A stretch of DNA of 37,187 bases, taken from assembly GCF_029846235.1 (NCBI RefSeq), contig NZ_JARVWP010000033.1, forward strand, positions 1-37,187, written 5' to 3'. The translations under genes were made by a program, and so were the position numbers. This document shows positions 30,303 to 37,187 of this stretch, piece by piece; position 1 is the first letter of the stretch; each line of letters starts with the position of its first letter. Source of the stretch: Bradyrhizobium sp. CER78. Lineage in GTDB: Bacteria > Pseudomonadota > Alphaproteobacteria > Rhizobiales > Xanthobacteraceae. The notes under the pieces are model-generated. The model searched no databases. It was not told the origin of the DNA and saw only the letters and a program-made list of their open reading frames with translations.

Positions 30303-31514
30303 TCACTCCCCCGCCTGCAGCTTGCGCGGGGCGGGGAACAGGTCGGTGGTGGCGGCGGGCTTGACGAAGCGGGGGACTTCGATCGGGGTCTCGGACTTGC
30401 TGAAGTCGAGCTCCTCGATGCGGCCGGCGCGCTTCTCGATCTTGTCGGCGGAGATCAGGATCTGCCGGACGTCCTCGTTGACCTGGCCGAAATGGTTTTG
30501 CAGCTTGAGCACGCGCTCGCGCAGGCGGCCGAGGTCGTCACCAAGGTGCATCACCTCGTTGCGGATCTGGTCGGCGGCGTCGCGGATGCGGGCGTCCTTC
30601 AGGATCTGCTGCATCACCTGGATCGCCAGCATCAGGAGCGAGGGCGACACCAGCACGACGCGGGCGCGATAGGCTTTCTGGATCACGTCGTCGAAGCCGT
30701 CATGGATTTCGGCGTAGACCGATTCCGACGGCACGAACATCAGCGCGGTATCCTGGGTCTCGCCCGGGATCAGGTATTTTTCGGCGATGTCGCTGACGTG
30801 TTTCAGCACGTCGGCGCGCAATCGCTGGCTGGCGAATTTGCGCTCCTCGTCGCTGCGCGCATCATGCAGCGCGGTCATCGCCTCGAGCGGGAATTTCGCA
30901 TCGATGCAGAGCGGGCGCTGATCGGGCAGGAACACGACGCAATCCGGCCGCTTGCCCGAGGTCAGCGTGTACTGGAACTCGAACGAGCCCTTCGGCATGC
31001 CGTCCTGGACGATCGCCTCCATCCGCGCCTGGCCGAACGCGCCGCGCGACTGCTTGTTGGCGAGCACGTCGCGCAAGGTCGTGACCTGGGTGGTGAGCTC
31101 GTTGAGGTTCTTGTGGGCGTGGTCGATGATGCCGAGCCGCTCGTGCAGCACGCGCAGCGAATCCATCGTGTTGCGGGTGGATTGTTCCATCGACTGGCCG
31201 ACCCGGTGGGTCACCGAATCCAGCCGCTCGTTGACCGCGCGGGCCATCTCGGCCTGGCGGCCGGCCAGCGCCTGCGCCATGGCGTCGACCCGCCCGGAGG
31301 ATTCGCTCTGGGCCCGCAGCATGTCGGCCAGCCGCACCTCCAGCTCGTCGGCGCGAATGGCCTGGGCCATCGCGAGTTCCGCGCCGCGCCGGCTGGCGCG
31401 CGCGATCACCACGGCGATGGCGAACAGCAGGATCAGCGCCAGTGCGCCAAGGCCGATCAACGCGTCGGAGACGCGGACCGGAAGGTCGCCAATCGTGAGC
31501 AGAATCTCGTTCAT
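30303..31514 (-). CDS. rmuC: DNA recombination protein RmuC
   Basis: The 403-residue protein has an N-terminal membrane anchor (about residues 18-40) and a long coiled coil (about 45-150). The RmuC nuclease-like domain follows, with GSFEFQYTLTSGKRPDCVVF, LPDQRPLCIDAKFPLEA and DTALMFVPSESVYAEIHDGF. RmuC limits inversions at short inverted repeats in E. coli and has a predicted endonuclease fold. Its location beside a window section dense in inverted repeats is notable but may be chance. It is divergent from def, with a 171-base shared intergenic region that holds promoters for both. Confidence 0.93.
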   Translation of the reverse strand: MNEILLTIGDLPVRVSDALIGLGALALILLFAIAVVIARASRRGAELAMAQAIRADELEVRLADMLRAQSESSGRVDAMAQALAGRQAEMARAVNERLDSVTHRVGQSMEQSTRNTMDSLRVLHERLGIIDHAHKNLNELTTQVTTLRDVLANKQSRGAFGQARMEAIVQDGMPKGSFEFQYTLTSGKRPDCVVFLPDQRPLCIDAKFPLEAMTALHDARSDEERKFASQRLRADVLKHVSDIAEKYLIPGETQDTALMFVPSESVYAEIHDGFDDVIQKAYRARVVLVSPSLLMLAIQVMQQILKDARIRDAADQIRNEVMHLGDDLGRLRERVLKLQNHFGQVNEDVRQILISADKIEKRAGRIEELDFSKSETPIEVPRFVKPAATTDLFPAPRKLQAGE

Positions 31515-31650
31515 GCCGTCAGTTGTAGCCGATTCGCTGTCGGGCGCGAACGAAGAGGGAACATTTATGGTAAATGCTTTTCCGGATTTTCTTGGTTAAC
31601 CGGGGGTGAAGAAACGTGGTTAAGGTTGTCTTAACGGGTTCCTGAGCGCA

Positions 31651-31678
31651 TTGACCGCATCAGGCCCGCAGCTTAAAT
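31651..31678 (+). promoter_or_regulatory. Candidate promoter giving a leaderless def transcript
   Basis: TTGACC (31651-31656) and TTAAAT (31673-31678) are 16 bases apart. The -10 box ends seven bases before the def ATG at 31686, so transcription would start at or within a base or two of the start codon. No ribosome binding site is visible in front of def, which fits. Confidence 0.5.
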
Positions 31679-31685
31679 CGCCGCC

Positions 31686-32213
31686 ATGGCTTTAAGAGAA
31701 ATCATCATCCTGCCGGACAAGCAGTTGCGGCTGGTGTCGAAACCGATCGAGAAGGTGACGCCGGAGATCCGCAAGCTCGCCGACGACATGCTCGAGACCA
31801 TGTATGACGCGCCCGGCATCGGGCTTGCGGCGATCCAGGTTGCGCAGCCGCTGCGCCTGATCACCATGGACCTCGCCAAGCGCGACGAGAACGGCGAGAC
31901 CACGCCGCAGCCACGGGTGTTCATCAATCCGGAGATCATCTCGCATTCGGAAGAGCTGTCGGTCTACGAAGAGGGCTGCCTGTCGATCCCCGAATATTAC
32001 GAGGAGGTCGAGCGCCCGGCGCGGGTGCGCCTGCGGTTCACCGATCTCGACGGCAAGCTGCATGAGGAGGATGCCGAGGGGCTTTACGCCACCTGCATCC
32101 AGCACGAGATCGACCATCTCAACGGCGTGCTGTTCGTGGATTATCTGTCGAAGCTGAAGCGCGACCGCGTCTTCAAGAAATTCGAGAAGGCCGCCAAGCG
32201 CGCGGCGGAGTAG
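31686..32213 (+). CDS. def: Peptide deformylase
   Basis: The 175-residue metalloenzyme has all three family motifs: GIGLAAIQV (45-52), EEGCLSIPE (95-103, metal ligand Cys98) and QHEIDHLNG (139-147, ligands His140 and His144, catalytic Glu141). It removes the formyl group from nascent protein N-termini. Length matches type 1 deformylases of Rhizobiales, with a Lys-rich C-terminal helix. It is the first gene of a def-fmt-truA cluster, 41 bases upstream of fmt. The start is fixed by the highly conserved MALREIIILPD N-terminus, despite the lack of a visible ribosome binding site. Confidence 0.97.
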   Translation: MALREIIILPDKQLRLVSKPIEKVTPEIRKLADDMLETMYDAPGIGLAAIQVAQPLRLITMDLAKRDENGETTPQPRVFINPEIISHSEELSVYEEGCLSIPEYYEEVERPARVRLRFTDLDGKLHEEDAEGLYATCIQHEIDHLNGVLFVDYLSKLKRDRVFKKFEKAAKRAAE

Positions 32214-32254
32214 GCGCGCCCTCCGCTGTCTCACGCCCGGAAGAATCTGATCGC

Positions 32255-33202
32255 ATGCCGCTCCGCCTGATCTTCATGGGCACGCCCGATTTCGCCGTGC
32301 CGACCTTGCTGGAACTGGTGGCGCACGGCCATGAGGTCGTGGCCGTCTACACCCGCGCGCCGAAGCCCGGTGGTCGCCGCGGCCTGCAGTTGCAGCCGAC
32401 GCCGGTCGAGCAGGAGGCGCGCCGGCTCGGCATTCCCGTGCTGACGCCGAAAACGCTCAGGACGGACGAGGCGCTTGAGGCGTTTCGCGCCCATGACGCG
32501 GATGCTGCCGTCGTCGTCGCCTACGGCATGATCCTGCCGCAGGCCATTCTCGACGCGCCGAAGCTCGGCTGCTTCAACCTGCATGCCTCGCTGCTGCCGC
32601 GCTGGCGCGGCGCCGCGCCGATCAACCGCGCCATCATGGCCGGTGATGCCGAGAGCGGCGTGATGGTGATGAAGATGGATGTCGGCCTCGACACCGGCAA
32701 CGTCGCGATGGCCGAGCGGCTGCCGATCACGGACAGCATGACGGCATCCGACCTGCACGACGCGCTGGCACCGCTCGGCGCCGATCTGATGGTGCGCGCA
32801 ATGGGCGCGCTGCAGCGCGGCGGCTTGCAGCTGACGAAGCAGAGCGAGGATGGCGTCACCTATGCCGCCAAGATCGAGAAGGCCGAGGCGCGGATCGACT
32901 GGACGCAACCGGCGCATACGGTGCTGCGGCACATTCACGGGCTGTCGCCGTTCCCCGGCGCCTGGTGCGAACTGACAGGCGAAGGCGAGCCGGTGCGGCT
33001 GAAGATCCTGCGCTGCGAGCTGGCCGAGGGTGCGGGCAAGGGCTCGGGCGAACCGGGCGATGTGCTCGACGATCATCTCGCGATCGCCTGCGGCGATGGT
33101 GCGGTGCGGATTATCGAGCTTCAGCGCGCCGGCAAGGGACCGATGAAGGCGGCGGACTTCCTGCGCGGCACGCCGCTGAAGCCGCCCGCGCGGCTCACCT
33201 AA
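32255..33202 (+). CDS. fmt: Methionyl-tRNA formyltransferase
   Basis: The 315-residue enzyme has the N-terminal Rossmann segment LRLIFMGTPDFAVPTLLEL and the catalytic-site signature NLHASLLPRWRGAAPINRAI. A C-terminal OB-like tRNA-binding domain (about 205-315) includes RIDWTQPAHTVLRHIHGLSP. It formylates initiator Met-tRNA using 10-formyl-tetrahydrofolate, the step that makes deformylase necessary; the two genes are adjacent, as in many bacteria. Its stop codon overlaps the truA start (TAATG), so the next gene is translationally coupled. Confidence 0.97.
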   Translation: MPLRLIFMGTPDFAVPTLLELVAHGHEVVAVYTRAPKPGGRRGLQLQPTPVEQEARRLGIPVLTPKTLRTDEALEAFRAHDADAAVVVAYGMILPQAILDAPKLGCFNLHASLLPRWRGAAPINRAIMAGDAESGVMVMKMDVGLDTGNVAMAERLPITDSMTASDLHDALAPLGADLMVRAMGALQRGGLQLTKQSEDGVTYAAKIEKAEARIDWTQPAHTVLRHIHGLSPFPGAWCELTGEGEPVRLKILRCELAEGAGKGSGEPGDVLDDHLAIACGDGAVRIIELQRAGKGPMKAADFLRGTPLKPPARLT

Positions 33203-33942
33203 TGCCCCGCTACAAGCTCACCATCGAATATGACGGCACGCCGTTCTCCGGCTGGCAGATCCAGGACACTGCGCCGACCGTGCAGGGCGCGCTGGAGACG
33301 GCGGTCAAGGCGATCTGCGGCGAGGACGTGCGCGTCCATGGCGCGGGGCGTACCGATGCCGGCGTGCACGCGCGCGGGCAGGTCGCACACTGCGACATTG
33401 CCAAGCATTTTCCGCCGGGCCGTTTTCGCGACGGGCTGAACGCGCATTTGCGGCCCGATCCGATCGCCGTGCTCGCGGCCGATATCGTGCCCGACGATTT
33501 CGAGGCGCGCTTCTCGGCGACCAAGCGGCATTATCTCTATCGCATCACCAACACCCGCGCGAACCTCGCGCTCGATGTCGGCCGGGTCTGGCGCGTGCCG
33601 CGCGCGCTCGATGCTGAAGCAATGCATGCCGCCGCGCAGCGCCTGCTCGGCAAGCATGATTTCACCACCTTCCGCGACACCGAGTGCCAGGCCAAGTCGC
33701 CGGAGAAGACGCTCGATCAGCTCGACGTCACCCGCGATGGCGCTGCCATCAACATCGTGACGTCGGCGCGCTCGTTCCTGCACAGCCAGGTGCGTTCGAT
33801 GGTCGGCTCGCTGGTCTGGGTCGGTGAGGGCCGTTGGAGCGCGGACGATCTTTTCGCCGCACTCACCGCCCGCAACCGCGCCGCCTGCGGCCCGGTCGCG
33901 CCGCCCGACGGGCTCTACCTGATGCGGGTGGATTACGAGTGA
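33202..33942 (+). CDS. truA: tRNA pseudouridine(38-40) synthase TruA
   Basis: The 246-residue protein starts MPRYKLTIEYDGTPFSGWQI and contains the catalytic loop GAGRTDAGVHARGQ (Asp52). Later family segments are LGKHDFTTFRD and SARSFLHSQVRSMVGSLVWV. It converts uridines 38-40 of the tRNA anticodon arm to pseudouridine. The ATG at 33202 shares its A with the fmt TAA stop. It is the last gene of def-fmt-truA, and a palindromic repeat follows 75 bases later. The longer frame starting at 32965 runs inside fmt and is not real. Confidence 0.96.
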   Translation: MPRYKLTIEYDGTPFSGWQIQDTAPTVQGALETAVKAICGEDVRVHGAGRTDAGVHARGQVAHCDIAKHFPPGRFRDGLNAHLRPDPIAVLAADIVPDDFEARFSATKRHYLYRITNTRANLALDVGRVWRVPRALDAEAMHAAAQRLLGKHDFTTFRDTECQAKSPEKTLDQLDVTRDGAAINIVTSARSFLHSQVRSMVGSLVWVGEGRWSADDLFAALTARNRAACGPVAPPDGLYLMRVDYE

Positions 33943-34016
33943 CCCCCAATCCCTACTGTGCATGGGGTTGTTTTCGATTTTTTGCCCGTGATCTCGTAGC
34001 TGGCCGCCCGCGCACA

Positions 34017-34121
34017 CTGTCATCGCCCGGCTTGACCGGGCGATCCAGTACGCCGCGGCTTCTCGGTCCAGTATTGTCGCCTCTGGAATACTGGATCGCC
34101 CGCTTTCGCGGGCGATGACAG
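34017..34121. repeat. GIY-YIG-associated palindromic repeat, gene-less copy
   Basis: The ends are CTGTCATCGCCCGG (34017 onward) and its complement ending at 34121. The left-arm hairpin is ATCGCCCGG-CTTGA-CCGGGCGAT. The right arm is ATCGCCCGC-TTTC-GCGGGCGAT, in which the loop-closing pair is flipped from G-C to C-G on both sides. It lies between the convergent truA and dapE genes. Confidence 0.88.
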
Positions 34122-34152
34122 TCGGGGGGGCAATAGCCCCACGGCCACGAAC

Positions 34153-35319
34153 CTATCCGAAATACCGGTCCAACACGCCCCGATAGATCCGTGTCAGCTT
34201 CTCGAGATCAGCCACCGGCGTGCGCTCGTCGATCTGGTGCATGGTCTGGCCGACCAGGCCGAATTCGATCACCGGGCAATAGCTCGAGATGAAGCGCGCA
34301 TCCGAGGTGCCGCCGGAGGTGGAGAGCTCCGGCTTGCGGCCGGTGATCTCCTCGATCGCGGCGACCGCGAGATCGGTGAACGGGCCGGGCTGGGTGACGA
34401 ACACGTTCGAGTTCGACGGCATCCAGTCGATATGGGCGCGGATGCGGTTGCCGCAGGCTTTCGCCAGGCGATCGTCGACCAGCTGCCGCAGGCTCTCCTG
34501 GGTGTGATTGTCGTTGTAGCGGATGTTGAACTTCGCGCGTGCCTGGCCGGGGATCACATTGCTCGCGGTGTTGCCGACATCGACCGTGGTGAATTCGAGG
34601 TTGCTGGCCTGGAATTGCGCACTGCCGTGATCGAGCGGCTCGTCGCTCAGCGCCACGATCAGCCGCGAGATGTCGGGCACCGGGTTCGAGGCGCGGTGCG
34701 GATAGGCGACATGGCCCTGCACGCCGTCGACCACCAGCGTGCCGGATTGCGAGCCGCGCCGGCCGATCTTGATCATGTCGCCGAGCACTTCGACATTCGA
34801 CGGCTCGCCGAGCACGCAATGATCGAATTTTTCGCCGCGCTCGGCACACCATTTCAGGAGCTTGACGGTGCCGTTGATCGAGACGTCTTCCTCGTCGCCG
34901 GTGATCAGGAAGGAGATCGATCCGTTGCCATTCTCTTGTGGCTTGCCGCCATGGTCGTTCAGATATTGCAACACCGCGGCGACGCTGCAGGCGATGCCGC
35001 CCTTCATGTCGACGGCGCCGCGGCCGTAGAGATAGCCGTCCTTCACCTCGCCGGAGAACGCACCGAGCGTCCACGCCGCTTCATCGCCGGGCGGCACCAC
35101 GTCGGTGTGGCCGGCGAAGGTGATATGCGGCGAAGCACGGCCGATGCGGGCATAGAGATTGTCGATATCGGCGGTGCCGGGCTCGGAGAACGTCACGCGG
35201 TGGACGTCGAAACCTGCGGCCTTCAGCAGGTTTTCGAGCACGCCAAGCGCGCCGGCGTCGGCCGGGGTGACGGACGGGCAGCGAATGAGATCGCGGGTAA
35301 TCGAGACGGCATCACTCAT
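34153..35319 (-). CDS. dapE: Succinyl-diaminopimelate desuccinylase
   Basis: The 388-residue M20-family metallohydrolase has the metal-site motifs FAGHTDVVPPGD (His71), GRGAVDMKGG (Asp104) and ITGDEEDVSINGT (Glu143/Glu144), with a dimerisation domain in the middle (about 180-290). The C-terminal STSGGTSDARF and a late His (GLVGQTMHQIDER) complete the site. It produces LL-diaminopimelate for lysine and peptidoglycan synthesis. It lies 17 bases downstream of the DUF805 gene; dapD, an earlier step of the same pathway, is further upstream on the same strand. Confidence 0.97.
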   Translation of the reverse strand: MSDAVSITRDLIRCPSVTPADAGALGVLENLLKAAGFDVHRVTFSEPGTADIDNLYARIGRASPHITFAGHTDVVPPGDEAAWTLGAFSGEVKDGYLYGRGAVDMKGGIACSVAAVLQYLNDHGGKPQENGNGSISFLITGDEEDVSINGTVKLLKWCAERGEKFDHCVLGEPSNVEVLGDMIKIGRRGSQSGTLVVDGVQGHVAYPHRASNPVPDISRLIVALSDEPLDHGSAQFQASNLEFTTVDVGNTASNVIPGQARAKFNIRYNDNHTQESLRQLVDDRLAKACGNRIRAHIDWMPSNSNVFVTQPGPFTDLAVAAIEEITGRKPELSTSGGTSDARFISSYCPVIEFGLVGQTMHQIDERTPVADLEKLTRIYRGVLDRYFG

Positions 35320-35336
35320 GCGCCTCGCTTAACACG

Positions 35337-35957
35337 TCACAGCGCCGGTGGACCAGCTTTGTGCGGCACGATATCGAGCTCGCTTTGCTGATCCCAGCCC
35401 TGCGTGGAGCGCGACCCGGTGCCGCGGCCGCCTCCGCGGCTCACATGGGTCTTTCCCAGCGGATTGGGACCGTAGCGATTGGGGTAAGAGGTGCCGCGCA
35501 GAAAGGCGAGCTCGATGAAGCCCCAGAAATAGAACACGAAGACGATCATGCCCGCAGCCGCCATCAAATAGGATTGGTCGGGAAGCCGGTCGGAGAATTG
35601 GCTCATCAGGCCGGGGAGAGCGAAGTACGGCACCATCCACCAGCCGCTCTTGTCGCGGTCGTGCAGGCGCTTGATCGAGACCGCGATATAGACCCAGACG
35701 AACAGGAACGTTCCGCAGGCCTTGACCAGCAAGGTCGGCAATCCGGCCCATGTCAGTGATTTGTAGCTGTCCGGGTCGAAGGCCCGGAAGATGTCGTCGA
35801 CGCTGAAGCCAAACGAGCCGGTCTTGCCGCCGAGGCCGGCCAGGACCACGAGCGCGGCCAGGAACATCATCCAGCAGACGATGATCAGCACGCCGAGCCA
35901 GAACTTGGCGCGGTTGACGCGGCCCTTGAAGCCGAACAGGTAATTGGCCCAGTCCAT
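35337..35957 (-). CDS. DUF805 family membrane protein
   Basis: The 206-residue protein opens with the DUF805 signature MDWANYLFGFKGRVNRAKFW. It has four predicted membrane helices (about residues 20-45, 70-95, 110-130 and 133-155) and the family segment SIKRLHDRDKSGWWMVPYF. The C-terminal 45 residues are polar, Gly/Arg-rich and poorly conserved in style. DUF805 proteins have no established function. The gene sits between dapD and dapE on the same strand, so it is probably part of a lysine-pathway transcript, although a hairpin just before its start may interrupt or regulate that. Its only plausible ribosome binding site lies inside that hairpin. Confidence 0.9.
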   Translation of the reverse strand: MDWANYLFGFKGRVNRAKFWLGVLIIVCWMMFLAALVVLAGLGGKTGSFGFSVDDIFRAFDPDSYKSLTWAGLPTLLVKACGTFLFVWVYIAVSIKRLHDRDKSGWWMVPYFALPGLMSQFSDRLPDQSYLMAAAGMIVFVFYFWGFIELAFLRGTSYPNRYGPNPLGKTHVSRGGGRGTGSRSTQGWDQQSELDIVPHKAGPPAL

Positions 35958-35966
35958 GAAAAGAGA

Positions 35967-35999
35967 CTCCGGGCCGCGGCAATGTTTCGCGGCCCGGAG
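35967..35999 (-). promoter_or_regulatory. 12-bp hairpin overlapping the ribosome binding site of the DUF805 gene
   Basis: On the minus strand CTCCGGGCCGCG and CGCGGCCCGGAG form a perfect 12-bp GC-rich stem with a 9-base loop. TCTCTTTTC then leads into the ATG at 35957. The GGAG of the stem's 3' strand is nine bases from the start codon and is the only visible ribosome binding site. On the plus strand the same stem is followed by TTTTGTCGTTTTG, so it could also be a terminator in that direction. Confidence 0.7.
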
Positions 36000-36040
36000 T
36001 TTTGTCGTTTTGAAGAGGTGCTTGGTTCGATATTAGATCC

Positions 36041-36140
36041 GTCATCCTGAGGAGCGCATAGCGCGTCTCGAAGGATGGACGGCCACTAGCCGGGCCGTCG
36101 ACCCTTCGAGACGGCCGCTGCGCGGCCTCCTCAGGGTGAC
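36041..36140. repeat. Palindromic intergenic repeat, family 5
   Basis: The element starts GTCATCCTGAGGAGCGC and ends GCGGCCTCCTCAGGGTGAC. An inner inverted pair (CGTCTCGAAGGATGG and CCCTTCGAGACGG) surrounds a small palindrome, ACGGC...GCCGT. It lies between dapD and the DUF805 gene, 33 bases beyond the dapD stop codon. Confidence 0.85.
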
Positions 36141-36172
36141 GGTGATGGACTGTTATTGCGGCGACAGACCGA

Positions 36173-37018
<846 letters not shown>

Positions 37019-37133
37019 CGGGACGATCCTTGGGCGTATCGGGATATGACGGGAATTTTGCCGGGCCTTTTCGGGATTTGGGGTCACGGAGTCAAGGCTG
37101 ACGCGGCCGTCGTTTTGGCGAGCGGTCTCTCTC

Positions 37134-37187
37134 CTCCGTCGTCCCGGCGAAGGCCCTTAGCTCTGCACACATGTCGTCCCGGCGCAG
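37134..37187. repeat. Partial GTCGTCCCGGCGAAGG-type repeat at the window edge
   Basis: GTCGTCCCGGCGAAGGCC (near 37139) and a second GTCGTCCCGGCG (near 37173) resemble the start of a further rhizobial palindromic repeat family. The element runs off the end of the window, so its structure cannot be completed. Confidence 0.35.

Overview
The window looks like a chromosomal segment from a GC-rich alphaproteobacterium of the order Rhizobiales, most likely Bradyrhizobium or a close relative. This rests on the protein styles (NudC, DnaX, DapD/DapE, RmuC, PfkB), the high GC coding sequence, and many palindromic intergenic repeats of the kind common in that group. I had no database access, so the genus is an inference. 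I see no rRNA, tRNA or CRISPR array.

Layout. 0.2-1.9 kb: an orphan amino-acid-type ABC solute-binding protein and an L,D-transpeptidase. 2.0-4.6 kb: a bd-type quinol oxidase operon of the short-Q-loop (CIO-like) class, with a 42-residue DUF2474-like membrane peptide overlapping the end of subunit II. 4.7-6.0 kb: a CcdA-like membrane protein followed by an exported thioredoxin-like protein. 6.4-8.4 kb: an ECF-type sigma factor bracketed by a repeated 14-bp motif, then an acyltransferase. 8.6-13.6 kb: HrpB helicase carrying an in-frame palindromic insertion, an NCS1 nucleobase transporter and a retropepsin-like aspartic protease. 13.9-17.9 kb: an accessory island, described below. 18-24.5 kb: phosphomannomutase, a chemoreceptor with a coupled small membrane protein, an Lrp/AsnC regulator, a PfkB kinase, and a NudC-HIT pair. 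24.6-27.6 kb: SRP RNA and the dnaX-ybaB-recR operon. 27.7-31.5 kb: an exported small protein, an AmpG-like permease, a GIY-YIG nuclease cassette and rmuC. 31.7-33.9 kb: def-fmt-truA. 34.1-37.0 kb: dapD, a DUF805 membrane protein and dapE.

Two regions stand out. The first is the 13.9-17.9 kb island. It has two consecutive minus-strand pairs, each a predicted toxin followed by a tightly coupled signal-peptide protein. The toxins share a near-identical N-terminal module (the motif DYSLVPVDH occurs twice) but have unrelated C-termini, one with an HMH motif and one papain-like amidase. The roughly 600 bp upstream of both is also duplicated, including a near-consensus promoter that runs straight into an intrinsic terminator. 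The second toxin carries an in-frame TAG at codon 43. The arrangement reads as a small polymorphic effector-immunity array.

The second is the GIY-YIG gene at 29.9-30.2 kb, bracketed by 43-bp inverted arms. The same arms occur without a gene elsewhere in the window. Base changes inside the arms compensate each other, so each arm appears to be kept as a hairpin. One neighbouring element looks like a deletion derivative that keeps only the 5' end of such a gene. This resembles the relation between REP sequences and RAYT genes, but with a GIY-YIG nuclease in place of the transposase. It is my best candidate for an undescribed system.
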